From Dyella sedimenti (GTDB lineage: Bacteria; Pseudomonadota; Gammaproteobacteria; Xanthomonadales; Rhodanobacteraceae), in contig NZ_JAKWJO010000001.1 in the NCBI RefSeq assembly GCF_022760995.1, positions 806,001 through 870,000 of the forward strand: a stretch of 64,000 nt of DNA. The letters run 5' to 3'. The translations under genes and the position numbers were made by a program. Below the pieces are notes generated by a model that saw nothing but the letters and a program-made list of their open reading frames with translations, was not told where the DNA came from and did no database searches. Below are positions 29,586 through 37,920 of the stretch, piece by piece (the first letter of the stretch is position 1; each line of letters starts with the position of its first letter).

Positions 29586-29865
29586 CTCGAGTCACTTTTC
29601 TCAGCTGGCCCAAGAGAAAAGAGAATGGCCTCAAAGGCTCGCAGCGCTGTGTTGAATACAAGCCCGGTGGATTGAAGCCAGCCCGGTAAGTGACGTGCTA
29701 CCTCGAACGGCGTCGCTACCCCGCAACGCGCCATGGCGGTGAGGAAGCGCAGCACTGCGGTAGATACAAGCCCTGCAGCCCTCGCCAGTCGAATCAGCTT
29801 CTCCTTCAGCTACACCCAGCGGCTACCCCGCGGTGCATCGACGCACTGAGGACTTAAAGCCACGA

Positions 29866-29900
29866 CTTGCGCCCTCTTTCCGTTGGGAAGAGGGCGCAAG
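29866..29900. repeat. Perfect 13-bp hairpin beside the GIY-YIG gene
   Basis: CTTGCGCCCTCTT / AAGAGGGCGCAAG enclose a 9-base loop five bp beyond the GIY-YIG stop codon. There is no T-run on either strand, so it may stabilise the mRNA end rather than terminate by itself. Confidence 0.55.
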
Positions 29901-29905
29901 CGATG

Positions 29906-30172
29906 TCAATCGCCCGCCATCTCCAGGTAGGCGAGCTTTCGCCCTTTCGGCAACCGCTTGATCTCCCATTCGGCACGTGAGGCCTGCGAGCGGTCGGCAT
30001 AGGCGCGCGCACCGAGCAGGCGCATCGGCGGATGCGAGCGCGTGTAGCGCGCGCCCTTGCCGGCGGCATGCGCGGCATAGCGCGCATCGACGTCGTTGGT
30101 GATGCCGGCGTAGTAGGAGCCGTCCCGGCATTCGATCAGGTAGAGCCACCAGGAGTCGTGTTCCGTCGCCAT
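29906..30172 (-). CDS. GIY-YIG nuclease-superfamily protein, 88 aa
   Basis: The single-domain UvrC-N-like fold shows WLYLIECRDGSYYAGITNDVDARYAAHAAGKGARYTRSHPP, with the Y-L-I/Y-A-G pair and following Arg, and the later Glu/Lys pattern RAEWEIKRLPKGRKLAYLE. This is the YhbQ-type small protein (about 80-100 aa). Members have a nuclease fold but an unsettled role in DNA repair or mobile DNA. It is directly downstream of the membrane protein gene (10 bp) on the same strand, so probably co-transcribed. Confidence 0.92.
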   Translation of the reverse strand: MATEHDSWWLYLIECRDGSYYAGITNDVDARYAAHAAGKGARYTRSHPPMRLLGARAYADRSQASRAEWEIKRLPKGRKLAYLEMAGD

Positions 30173-30182
30173 CGCGTTTCCG

Positions 30183-30656
30183 TCAGGTTTGCACCGGCGC
30201 CGATGATGCCAGGAAGATCCGTGCGACGAAGGCCACGATCCAGCCGAACAGCAGCATGGCGACCAGGTTGGCGATAAAGCCGGCGACGCCGAAGTGCGGG
30301 CTGGCGTGCAGCGCCGAGAGGGGCAGCACCACATAGTTCATGACCACGAAGACCGCCACGCCATAGGCCGCGCCCCACAGCGGCCACGAGGCCAGGCGTG
30401 CGAGGCGCCGCCGCATGGCCAGCACGAAGATGGCGGCGATGACGACTGACATGGCCCATTGCAGCAGCAGGCCCAGCACGGCGACGGAGAGGCCGCCCGC
30501 CATGGCCGCCTTGCCGAACAGGCCGCCGGCGATGAGCTTGAGCACCATCAGCGGACCGAGGCCGGTGATGAGGGCGGCGGCGCCGATATCCACGGTGCCG
30601 GCGATCAGGCCACCCCACAGGATGGCGGAAACAACCGGATGGCGTGTGCGTGGCAT
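30183..30656 (-). CDS. Four-helix integral membrane protein, 157 aa
   Basis: Four hydrophobic segments are seen: SAILWGGLIAGTVDIGAAAL, a second AVLGLLLQWAMSVVIAAIFVL, a third LWGAAYGVAVFVVMNYVVLP and a fourth GFIANLVAMLLFGWIVAFVA. This resembles small DUF1440/YagU-like bacterial membrane proteins of unknown function, but the assignment is only by general pattern. The start at 30656 (MPRTRHPVV) has GGAG 8 bp upstream; a start at 30686 would add ten polar residues. Confidence 0.8.
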   Translation of the reverse strand: MPRTRHPVVSAILWGGLIAGTVDIGAAALITGLGPLMVLKLIAGGLFGKAAMAGGLSVAVLGLLLQWAMSVVIAAIFVLAMRRRLARLASWPLWGAAYGVAVFVVMNYVVLPLSALHASPHFGVAGFIANLVAMLLFGWIVAFVARIFLASSAPVQT

Positions 30657-30793
30657 GGTGGTCTCCGTTGGATGGGCGTCCTGCATGCGCGGTGCCTCGT
30701 CCTGAAGCGGGACCCACTCTAGTCGCTGGCAGAGCCGTGGGCGATATGCCCTTCCTCATGGGCGACCGGGCGACGTGGCGCTACCATGGACAC

Positions 30794-31453
30794 ATGCTGT
30801 TTTCCGATCCCAGGCACGCGCCGGCCTGCACGCTGGCGGCCGAACTGCGCGACTACCCCGAGTGGCATCGCGGACGCGAGCGCTATGGCGTGTGGATCGT
30901 GCCGGTGCTGCAGCCCGAGCTGATCTCATACATCGAGGCGGCGCGGCGGCAGCTCGCCGACCTGCTGCATCCCTGTCCGCGGCGGCAGCCGCACCTCACC
31001 GTGTTCGTCTGTGGATTCCCGCAGCCAGCGCGGCGGCTGGACGATGACTTCACGCCCGCGCAACTGGCGCGGCAGCTCGCCTTGCTGGAAACGGCGGCCG
31101 AACGGCCTTGCCCGCTGCCGCTGGCGCGGCCGGACAGCTTCGCCAGCGCGGCGGTTATTCCGGTCGGCGATCCGCAGGGGCGATTGGCCGGTTGGCGCGC
31201 CCTGTTGGAGCGGGCCGGGCCTGAAATTCGCCAGGCCGCCTACGTGCCGCACGTGACGCTGGGGTTGTACCGGCGATGCGTGCCGGCCGATGTCGTGCGG
31301 CAGCGGCTGGCCGTCCTCGCCGCGCCGCCGGTGTCGCTGGCCGTCGATGAACTGCGCTACGTCACCTACGAGGCGCGCCGCCAGTTTGGTCCCTTGCGCG
31401 ACCATCACCGGCTGGCGCTGGGCAATGCCGGCGAAGTGCCGGCCGCCCGTTGA
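30794..31453 (+). CDS. 2H phosphoesterase (2'-5' RNA ligase-like) protein, 219 aa
   Basis: Two H-x-T motifs, HLTVFVCGF (about 68) and HVTLGLYRR (about 153), mark the LigT/2H phosphoesterase superfamily, which opens or seals 2',3'-cyclic phosphate or 2'-5' bonds. The protein is longer than ThpR and has a different spacing, with ERYGVWIVPVLQPELISYIEAA at the N-terminus, so it probably represents a separate subgroup. The start at 30794 lacks a strong ribosome site. A second 2H protein gene is 1.1 kb downstream. Confidence 0.82.
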   Translation: MLFSDPRHAPACTLAAELRDYPEWHRGRERYGVWIVPVLQPELISYIEAARRQLADLLHPCPRRQPHLTVFVCGFPQPARRLDDDFTPAQLARQLALLETAAERPCPLPLARPDSFASAAVIPVGDPQGRLAGWRALLERAGPEIRQAAYVPHVTLGLYRRCVPADVVRQRLAVLAAPPVSLAVDELRYVTYEARRQFGPLRDHHRLALGNAGEVPAAR

Positions 31454-31504
31454 GCCGTACCGCCATGCGCCTCGTTTCGGCGGCGCATGGCGGCGGTCCC
31501 CATC

Positions 31505-32056
31505 TTACGTGCCGGAGCTGCCGCTGGACGAAGCGCTGGCGGGCGCGCTCTTGCCCTTGCCGCCCTTGCCGCCGCCCTTGTGCGGCCCGCGGGAACCCGG
31601 ACCGTCGGGGTGGCGGTACAAGTCATCGGCAATCTGCTTCTGTTCCGGCGACAACGCCGCGTACAGGTCGTCGAAGGCGGAGGAGAGCTTCTTCATGTTG
31701 TCCGCATGCAGCGCGGTGAGATCGGCATAGGATTTCATCGCATCGGAAGCGGTCATGGTGGCCAGCTTCTGCGCGCGCTGGTGGAAGGCCTCGTCGGCGC
31801 GCCTGGCGTTGTCGCGCATGGTCTGCGCGAAGGCGTCCCATGGCTTGGACTGCTGGTCGGTGATCTGCAGCCTGTCGTGCAGGTCGGCGATGCGCCGCTC
31901 CACCGCGTCCTCGCGCTTCTGCGCCGGCGTCTTGCCGGTTGCGGTCGGGCTGGACGGGGCGGGCGCCGTGGGCGTGGTCTGTGCCCAGGCGTTCGCGCCG
32001 ATCAGCGCGAACGCCAGCGCCGCCGGTAGGGCCATGCGTCGAATGGACAATGTCAT
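31505..32056 (-). CDS. Spy/CpxP-type periplasmic protein, 183 aa
   Basis: A signal peptide (MTLSIRRMALPAALAFALIGANAWA) precedes a helical domain with two LTxxQ-like motifs, LQITDQQ (about 82) and LSPEQKQ (about 145), typical of Spy/CpxP family proteins that act as periplasmic chaperones or metal-stress sensors. The C-terminus is a Gly/Lys/Ser-rich tail (HKGGGKGGKGKSAPAS) without known role. It lies 42 bp after the neighbouring exported protein gene on the same strand. Confidence 0.85.
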   Translation of the reverse strand: MTLSIRRMALPAALAFALIGANAWAQTTPTAPAPSSPTATGKTPAQKREDAVERRIADLHDRLQITDQQSKPWDAFAQTMRDNARRADEAFHQRAQKLATMTASDAMKSYADLTALHADNMKKLSSAFDDLYAALSPEQKQIADDLYRHPDGPGSRGPHKGGGKGGKGKSAPASASSSGSSGT

Positions 32057-32098
32057 GTCGGGTGCTCCAATGCGTAGTGGCCGCTTGGCCGGATGGGC

Positions 32099-32425
32099 TC
32101 AATAACCTTGGTCGTAGTACACGACGCCGGGTGGCGGCGGGGGCGGCGGCGAGCTGTACACCACCGGCGGTGGCGGCTGCGGCGTGGCGGCATTGGTGAT
32201 GAGCGCGCCGGCCGCCACGCCCAGCAGGGCGCCGGCCACGATGGCGCCGGTGTTGTCGCGGCCGCCGCGATGGCGGTCATAGTGGCCGCGGTCGTAGCGC
32301 GGCGGGGGCGGCGGGCCGTGGCGGTAGTGTTGCGCCAGCGCCGACAGCGGCATCGCTGCCCAGACGGCGGCGACGGCGGCCGCCGCGATCCGGTGGCGTA
32401 GGGCGAAGGATGGGGCGTGTTTCAT
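32099..32425 (-). CDS. Exported Pro-rich glycine-zipper protein, 108 aa
   Basis: A signal peptide (to about LSALAQ) is followed by a His/Arg/Pro/Tyr-rich segment, a hydrophobic glycine-zipper helix GAIVAGALLGVAAGALITNAA and a proline-rich C-terminus (QPPPPVVYSSPPPPPPP). Similar small proteins are associated with the outer membrane or stress; no function is known. AGGAGGG precedes the ATG at 32425. It forms a likely operon with the Spy/CpxP gene downstream. Confidence 0.82.
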   Translation of the reverse strand: MKHAPSFALRHRIAAAAVAAVWAAMPLSALAQHYRHGPPPPPRYDRGHYDRHRGGRDNTGAIVAGALLGVAAGALITNAATPQPPPPVVYSSPPPPPPPGVVYYDQGY

Positions 32426-32594
32426 CGGTATTCCCTCCTGCGGTGCGACGGAATGGTCGCATACCCGCAAGCCTAGGGCAGGAAATGTGCATGGTGGCTC
32501 AACGGCCGGACGAGGCGGCTCGGCCGGATGGGGCCCATGCGGGCGGTGCGGGACCTACAATCGGCGTTTGCGCTGCCTCGCCGTCCGGCCATCC

Positions 32595-33191
32595 ATGCCT
32601 CGCCACGTTTCTTCCTCGCCGCAACTGGACCTGCTGGGCGGCAACCATCCGCAACCCACGCATCGTCTGTTCCTTGCGCTGCTGCCGGGCGAGGCGGTGG
32701 CGCGCCGCATCGAGGCCGCCGCCGCGGCCGTGGCGGCAAGCCAGCCGCTGCGCGCACGGATGGTCCGGCCCGCGCGCTACCATCTCACCCTGCATTTCCT
32801 GGGTGACTCCCCCATGCGGCGCGAGGACGTGGCCCGTGCGGCCATGGCCGCGGCGAGTCAGGTGCGCGCCGAGCCGTTCGAGCTGGTGCTCGACACGGCG
32901 TCGGCCTTCCATGGCCGGGAGCCGCCCTGCGTGCTGCGCTGCACCGAATCGCCCGCCGGCCTGCAGGCGCTATGGAAGGACTTGCGCCTTGCGCTGGTGC
33001 GGGCCGGTGTCGGCGGGCACCTGTCGCCGCAGTTCACCCCGCACGTCACCTACGCGTATGCCCATGGCGCACTGCCGCCGACAGTGCCGATCGAGCCGAT
33101 CGCCTGGTGGGTGGACGGCTTCGCGCTGCTGCATAGCATCGTCGGGGGCGGGGCCTACCAGATGCTCGATGCATGGCGTTTGCAGCCGTAG
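32595..33191 (+). CDS. thpR: RNA 2',3'-cyclic phosphodiesterase ThpR, 198 aa
   Basis: It has the ThpR pattern: RLFLALLPGEAVARRIEAAA at the N-terminus, first H-x-T in YHLTLHFLGD (about 65), second in TPHVTYAYAH (about 152), and a C-terminal GFALLHSIVGGGAYQML. ThpR hydrolyses RNA 2',3'-cyclic phosphates and can form 2'-5' linkages in vitro. The N-terminal 20 residues (MPRHVSSSPQLDLLGGN) are an extension, so a later start cannot be excluded. Confidence 0.92.
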   Translation: MPRHVSSSPQLDLLGGNHPQPTHRLFLALLPGEAVARRIEAAAAAVAASQPLRARMVRPARYHLTLHFLGDSPMRREDVARAAMAAASQVRAEPFELVLDTASAFHGREPPCVLRCTESPAGLQALWKDLRLALVRAGVGGHLSPQFTPHVTYAYAHGALPPTVPIEPIAWWVDGFALLHSIVGGGAYQMLDAWRLQP

Positions 33192-33292
33192 GGGCGAAAG
33201 TTTTTGACGCGCTGCTCGTGCCGAAGGTCCTGCTGCGGTTTATCCTGTGAAGGCGCAAGATCGCCCCCCCATCCCTGACCACGGAGTTCGCC

Positions 33293-34060
33293 ATGCGACC
33301 GACCATCCTTGCCGTGCTGGTTGCCCTCGCTCTTCCCGCCGCCGCGGCGCTGGCCGAGCCGGCGGATACCACCGCGATGCCGTCCTACGTCGCCGCGGCC
33401 GTCAACGATCCGGCCCGCAAGGACGACACCGTCAACGACGACCGCCGCAAGATCGCCGACATCATGGCCTTCGCCGAGGTGAAGCCCGGCCAGGCGGTGG
33501 TGGACCTGATCCCCGGCAGCGGCTATTTCACCCGCGTGTTCAGCGCCATCGTGGGGCCGAAGGGGCGCGTGTACGCGGTATGGCCGAACGAATACGGTGC
33601 CGAGGCGAAGTCCGAGGTGCAGGCGTCCAAGGCGCTGGTGGCCAACCCGCACTACGCCAACGTGGGCGTGCTGATGGTGCCGTCCAAGGAGTTCAGGACG
33701 CCCGAGAAGGTGGACCTGGTGTTCACCTCGCAGAACTACCACGACTACCCGGACAAGTTCATGGGCAACGTCGATCCGGTGGTGTTCGACAAGCAGGTGT
33801 TCGATGCGCTCAAGCCCGGCGGCCTGTTCGTGGTGATCGACCACGTGGCCGAGGCCGGCTCGGGCATGCGCGACACCGACACGCTGCACCGCATCGACCC
33901 GGCCATCGTGCGCAAGCAGGTGGAATCGGCGGGTTTCGTGTTCGACGGCGAGAGCGACGTGCTGCGCAACCCGGCCGATCCCCACGACATCAAGGTGTTC
34001 GACAAGTCGATACGCGGCCACACCGACCAGTTCGTCTACCGCTTCCGCAAGCCGGGATGA
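33293..34060 (+). CDS. Exported class I methyltransferase-like protein, copy 2, 255 aa
   Basis: A signal peptide (MRPTILAVLVALALPAAAALA) is followed by a methyltransferase fold: motif I AVVDLIPGSGYFTRVFSAIVGPKGRVYAV, acidic post-I WPNE, then DLVFTSQNYHDY and FDALKPGGLFVVIDH. It is a paralogue of the protein at 22438-23238 with the same order but low identity by eye. As with the other copy, export conflicts with use of cytoplasmic SAM. GGAG stands before the ATG. It starts a close-packed group with an Oxidored-like protein (4 bp away), a creatininase-like protein and a beta-propeller. Confidence 0.86.
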   Translation: MRPTILAVLVALALPAAAALAEPADTTAMPSYVAAAVNDPARKDDTVNDDRRKIADIMAFAEVKPGQAVVDLIPGSGYFTRVFSAIVGPKGRVYAVWPNEYGAEAKSEVQASKALVANPHYANVGVLMVPSKEFRTPEKVDLVFTSQNYHDYPDKFMGNVDPVVFDKQVFDALKPGGLFVVIDHVAEAGSGMRDTDTLHRIDPAIVRKQVESAGFVFDGESDVLRNPADPHDIKVFDKSIRGHTDQFVYRFRKPG

Positions 34061-34064
34061 TGGC

Positions 34065-34277
34065 TTGACCGATTCACTGCACGACCCCATGGCGGAGGGC
34101 GCTGCGGCGCCCTCCCGCGATCCGCCCCCCACCAAGCCCCAGCGGCCGGACGACGAGGACTGCTGCGGCCAGGGCTGCGTGCCATGCGTCTTCGACCTCT
34201 ACGACGAGGCGATGGGACGCTACCGCGAAGAACTGGCGGCGTGGAAGGCGCGCCATCCCGGCGAGCCGGCCGACTGA
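34065..34277 (+). CDS. Oxidoreductase-like domain protein, 70 aa
   Basis: The core DEDCCGQGCVPCVFDLYDEAMGRYREEL matches the short Oxidored-like domain (Pfam PF09791 type), with a conserved C-C-G-x-G-C-x-x-C cysteine set that could bind metal or an iron-sulfur cluster. The start is uncertain: TTG at 34065, four bases after the upstream stop, or ATG at 34089. In eukaryotes the domain is linked to mitochondrial proteins; in bacteria its role is unknown. Confidence 0.85.
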   Translation: MTDSLHDPMAEGAAAPSRDPPPTKPQRPDDEDCCGQGCVPCVFDLYDEAMGRYREELAAWKARHPGEPAD

Positions 34278-34374
34278 ACGGCGCCCCCTGGCGGGAGCGC
34301 CGCGGCAGGATTTCATGATGCGTGGCCACCGGGCATCGCCTTACACTGGCGGCTCCGTTTGGCTGGACCGTCCG

Positions 34375-35187
34375 ATGCACTACCCCTCGTTGCGTGCGCT
34401 GGCATGTGGCCTGCTGCTGTTCGCCGCCCAGGCGGCCCTTGCCCAACCGCCGCACAGCGTGCTGATCGAGGACCTGACCTGGACCGAGATCCGCGACCAG
34501 GTGCATGCCGGCAAGACCACCCTCATCATCCCCATCGGCGGCACCGAGCAGAGCGGGCCGGGTATCGCGGTGGGCAAGCACAACGCGCGCGCCGCCTTCC
34601 TTTCGCGCCGGATCGCCGAGGCGCTGGGCGATGCGCTGGTCGCGCCGGTGGTGGCCTATGTGCCCGAGGGTGGCTATGCGCCGCCCAGCTCGCACATGCG
34701 CTTCCCCGGCACCATCACCGTGCCCGACGCGGTGTTCGAGCAGATGCTGGAATCGGCGGCGCAGAGCTTCGCCGCGCACGGCTTCCATTACGTGGTGTTC
34801 CTGGGCGACCACGGCGGCTACCAGAAGGACCTGGAACGCGTGGCCGCGCGGCTCAACAAGGGCTGGGCCGGCAAGGCGCGCGCCATCGTGCCGCCCGAGT
34901 ACTACGCCAGTTCGTCGGATGGTTATGCGCAACTGCTGCGGCAGCGCGGCTATCGCGACGACGAGATCGGCACCCATGCCGGCCTGGCCGACACCTCGCT
35001 GCAACTGGCCGTGGCGCCGCAGATGGTGCGCCTGGACCAGCTCCAGCACGGCCCCAGGCTGGGACCGGCCGACGGGGTCTATGGCGGCGATCCGCGCCGC
35101 GCGTCGGCTGCGCTGGGTCAGCTGGGCGTGGATGCTATCGTGTTACATACCGTCGACGCCCTGCGCCGAGACACGCAGGGCCGTTGA
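34375..35187 (+). CDS. Exported creatininase-family protein with altered metal site, 270 aa
   Basis: A signal peptide (MHYPSLRALACGLLLFAAQAALAQ) precedes a creatininase/MftE-like fold. The usual first metal motif E-Q-H-G-P-H-x-P-x-x-T-D is here EQSGPGIAVGKHN: the Glu is kept, the His is Ser and the Asp is His. Later GDHGGYQKDL and THAGLADTS stand where xxHGGN and HAGExETS are usual. So the metal-binding set differs from true creatininases and the reaction is unknown. Its stop is 40 bp before a beta-propeller gene on the same strand. Confidence 0.86.
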   Translation: MHYPSLRALACGLLLFAAQAALAQPPHSVLIEDLTWTEIRDQVHAGKTTLIIPIGGTEQSGPGIAVGKHNARAAFLSRRIAEALGDALVAPVVAYVPEGGYAPPSSHMRFPGTITVPDAVFEQMLESAAQSFAAHGFHYVVFLGDHGGYQKDLERVAARLNKGWAGKARAIVPPEYYASSSDGYAQLLRQRGYRDDEIGTHAGLADTSLQLAVAPQMVRLDQLQHGPRLGPADGVYGGDPRRASAALGQLGVDAIVLHTVDALRRDTQGR

Positions 35188-35227
35188 CTTCCTCTCTCCC
35201 TCCGGACCACTCCAAGCTGTTCCCTCT

Positions 35228-36403
35228 ATGGCCAACAAGACCTCTACGCGCTCGTCCCGTCTGTTCCGCCTTGCCCCGTTCGCGCTCGCCGCGGCGTGCG
35301 CCGCCGGCTCCGCCCTGGCGGCCTCGTCCGTCGCCACCGTCCCTGGCATGCCGCCGGTGGCCGATCCTTCCAACATGTACAGCGAGGCCGGGCTCGGCCA
35401 CCTCAGCCCTGCGGTGAAGAACGACCTGCCGCGCATCTACGTGCCCAACCTGCGCTCGAACGACGTCTACGTGATCGACCCGGCCACCTACAAGGTGGTG
35501 GACAAGTTCAAGGTGGGCGAGGGCCCGCAGCACGTGGTGCCCTCGTGGGACCTGCGCACGCTGTGGGTGACCAACAACGCCGAGCGCAAGAGCGATGGCA
35601 GCCTGACCCCGATCGATCCGCGCACGGGCAAGCCGGGCAAGGCGGTGCCGGTCGACGACCCGTACAACATGTACTTCACCCCGGACGGCAAGGAAGCCAT
35701 CGTGGTGGCCGAGGCGCATGCGCGCCTGGACTTCCGCGACGCCCACAGCATGGCGATGCATTCCAGCCTGGAGGCGCCGGAGTGCAAGGGCATCAACCAT
35801 GCCGAGTTCGCCATCGATGGCACCTACGCCATCTTCACCTGCGAGTTCACCGGCAAGCTGACCAAGATCGACATGGTCAACCGCAAGGTGCTGGGCTACC
35901 TGGACCTGGCCAAGCACGGCATGCCGCAGGACATCCGCGCCTCTCCCGACGGCAAGACCTTCTACGTGGCCGACATGATGGCCGACGGCGTCTACCTGAT
36001 CGACGGCAAGAGCTTCAGGCAGGTCGGCTTCATCAAGACCGGCGTGGGCACCCATGGCCTGTACCCCAGCCGCGACGGCACCAAGCTGTACGTGGCCAAC
36101 CGCGGTTCCAACAAGGTACATGGCCCCAGGCACGGCAAGGGCAGCGTATCGGTGATCGACTTCGCCACGCAGAAGGTGGTGGCGACCTGGCCGATCCCCG
36201 GCGGCGGCAGCCCGGACATGGGCAACGTCAGCGCCGACGGCAAGACGCTATGGCTGTCCGGCCGCTTCGACGACGTGGTGTACGCCTTCGACACCACCAC
36301 CGGCCAGGTGCGCTTCGTCAAGGTGGGCCAGGAACCGCACGGCCTCGCCGTGTGGCCGCAGCCGGGCCGCTACTCGCTGGGCCATACCGGCATCATGCGC
36401 TGA
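35228..36403 (+). CDS. Exported YncE-like beta-propeller protein, 391 aa
   Basis: A signal peptide (to about AAGSALAA) is followed by repeated blades of the form Y-V-P-N-x-x-S-N-D-V-Y-V-I-D-P-A-T, TPDGKEAIVVAEAHARLDF, ASPDGKTFYVADMMADGVYLID, SRDGTKLYVANRGSN and SADGKTLWLSGRFDDVVYAFD, typical of seven-bladed YncE/YVTN propellers. Such proteins bind DNA, haem or PQQ-related partners in different bacteria; the ligand here is unknown. It is probably transcribed with the exported creatininase-like gene 40 bp upstream. Confidence 0.88.
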   Translation: MANKTSTRSSRLFRLAPFALAAACAAGSALAASSVATVPGMPPVADPSNMYSEAGLGHLSPAVKNDLPRIYVPNLRSNDVYVIDPATYKVVDKFKVGEGPQHVVPSWDLRTLWVTNNAERKSDGSLTPIDPRTGKPGKAVPVDDPYNMYFTPDGKEAIVVAEAHARLDFRDAHSMAMHSSLEAPECKGINHAEFAIDGTYAIFTCEFTGKLTKIDMVNRKVLGYLDLAKHGMPQDIRASPDGKTFYVADMMADGVYLIDGKSFRQVGFIKTGVGTHGLYPSRDGTKLYVANRGSNKVHGPRHGKGSVSVIDFATQKVVATWPIPGGGSPDMGNVSADGKTLWLSGRFDDVVYAFDTTTGQVRFVKVGQEPHGLAVWPQPGRYSLGHTGIMR

Positions 36404-36528
36404 TGGCGGTGCGGGGCAGGGCGGAAACGCCTTGCCCCCTTGCGGAGTTGGCGCCGGGTCGTGCCGGCCCTGCATCCGCCCGCTCGACGAGTAGAGCACC
36501 GCGAGGCGGGGGGCAGAAATGAACCGTG

Positions 36529-36568
36529 CTGTCATAAACTGCCGTCATCCTGCTGTTATCGCTATGAC
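36529..36568 (+). promoter_or_regulatory. Possible Pho box and -10 element
   Basis: Three Pho-box-like heptamers occur: CTGTCAT (36529), CCGTCAT (36542) and CTGTTAT (36553), the last two with the normal 4-base spacing. A -10-like TATGAC lies at 36563. The site is about 70 bp before the 43-aa ORF. PhoB control would need a test. Confidence 0.45.
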
Positions 36569-36638
36569 CCTGTCCCAGTTGTAGGATTGTGAGCCATAGC
36601 ACGTTTTCGAGCGTGCGGTTCATGAAGGAGACGGGGGC

Positions 36639-36770
36639 ATGACAGGAAAGCCTTGGCTAAGGCGGCTGCTATGCCGCATCTTCAGGCACAAGTGGACTCG
36701 CCCCGAGCCTGGCCGTCGTGAATGCGCCCGGTGCGGCCGCGTCGAGCAGCGCACCTGGCGCTACGGCTGA
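36639..36770 (+). CDS. Small basic Cys-x-x-Cys protein, 43 aa
   Basis: MTGKPWLRRLLCRIFRHKW continues to ECARCGRVEQRTW and ends RYG. The layout (L-C-R-x-F-x-H-K-W ... C-x-R-C-G-R) resembles DUF1660-type zinc-ribbon-like small proteins. It has four-ligand potential if His17 and Cys12 join Cys29 and Cys32. A strong GAAGGAG stands 9-10 bp before the ATG, and a Pho-box-like site lies upstream. It is too short for most gene callers. It is followed 69 bp later by the flavin monooxygenase gene. Confidence 0.6.
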   Translation: MTGKPWLRRLLCRIFRHKWTRPEPGRRECARCGRVEQRTWRYG

Positions 36771-36839
36771 GCGTCCATCTGCCGCTGGCAATTGGGGGCG
36801 CCGTCCCCACATCGGGGGCTTCCCGCATGAGGAAACCCG

Positions 36840-37838
36840 ATGATCCCATTCTCCGTACTCGACCTGGCGCCGGTCACTGAAGGCAGCGACCCGGCCCGGG
36901 CCTTCGCCAACACACTGGACCTGGCCCGCCGTGCCGAACGATCGGGCTATACGCGCTACTGGCTGGCCGAACACCACAACATGCCCGGCATCGCCAGCGC
37001 AGCGACGGCGGTGCTGATCGGCTATGTCGCGGGCGGCACCTCGACCATCCGCGTAGGTGCGGGCGGCATCATGCTGCCCAACCACGCGCCGCTGCAGGTG
37101 GCCGAGCAGTTCGGCACGCTGGCCTCGTTGTATCCGGGGCGCATCGATCTCGGGCTTGGCCGCGCGCCGGGCACCGACCATGCCACGGCGCGCGCGCTGC
37201 GCCGCTATTTCGACAGCGCGGACGCCTTCCCGCAGGACGTGGCGGAGTTGCTGGCCTATTTCGAGCCGGCCACGCCCGGGCAGCCGGTGCGCGCGGTGCC
37301 GGGCGCGGGGATCGAGGTGCCGGTATGGCTGCTCGGCTCCAGCCTGTTCAGCGCGCGGCTGGCGGCGGCGATGGGTTTGCCGTTCGCGTTCGCCTCGCAC
37401 TTCGCGCCCGACGCGATGGACGAGGCATTGGCGCTTTACCGCCGCGATTTCCGGCCGTCCCGGCGCTTGCAGGCGCCCTACGCGATGCTGGGCATCAACG
37501 TGGTGGCCGCGGGCAGCGACGCCGAGGCGCGCCGCCTGTTCACCACGCAGCAGCAGAGCTTCATCAACCTGCGCCGCGGCCGTCCCGGCCTGATCCCCCC
37601 GCCCATCGACGATATCGAGAGCTATTGGACGCCTACCGAGAAGTTCGGTGTGGAGCATGCGCTGGCCTGCGCGGTGATCGGCGATGCCGGTAGCGTGCGG
37701 CAGGGCCTGGAGGCCTTCATCGCCCGGCATCGCCCGGACGAGCTGATGGTCACCGCCAATGTGTTCGACCACGAGGCGCGCTGCCGCTCGTTCGAACTCG
37801 TGGCAGAGGTGCGCCAGTGCATGGCTGCCGCCGCGTGA
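36840..37838 (+). CDS. LLM-class flavin-dependent oxidoreductase (luciferase-like), 332 aa
   Basis: It belongs to the YhbW-like branch of luciferase-like monooxygenases, which use reduced FMN. Diagnostic text is [12 protein letters not shown] at the N-terminus, [64 protein letters not shown], and [27 protein letters not shown]. Length is normal. GAGGAAA precedes the ATG. Substrate unknown. A MITE-like element follows about 80 bp after the stop. Confidence 0.93.
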   Translation: MIPFSVLDLAPVTEGSDPARAFANTLDLARRAERSGYTRYWLAEHHNMPGIASAATAVLIGYVAGGTSTIRVGAGGIMLPNHAPLQVAEQFGTLASLYPGRIDLGLGRAPGTDHATARALRRYFDSADAFPQDVAELLAYFEPATPGQPVRAVPGAGIEVPVWLLGSSLFSARLAAAMGLPFAFASHFAPDAMDEALALYRRDFRPSRRLQAPYAMLGINVVAAGSDAEARRLFTTQQQSFINLRRGRPGLIPPPIDDIESYWTPTEKFGVEHALACAVIGDAGSVRQGLEAFIARHRPDELMVTANVFDHEARCRSFELVAEVRQCMAAAA

Positions 37839-37920
37839 CCCGGCAGAGTGGCTCGGCGTGGCGAGGCAGCGCCATGCCGGTGCCGAGGGATTAGCTGGAG
37901 TACGCCTGGATTTTGAGGCC

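Noticed and set aside
29462..29755. Open frame of 97 aa on the minus strand
   Set aside because: It lies inside the composite dispersed repeat, has no ribosome site and its text follows the repeat rather than a protein family.
36404..36638. tRNA or riboswitch in the gap before the 43-aa ORF
   Set aside because: No cloverleaf or known aptamer sequence; only Pho-box-like heptamers were seen.
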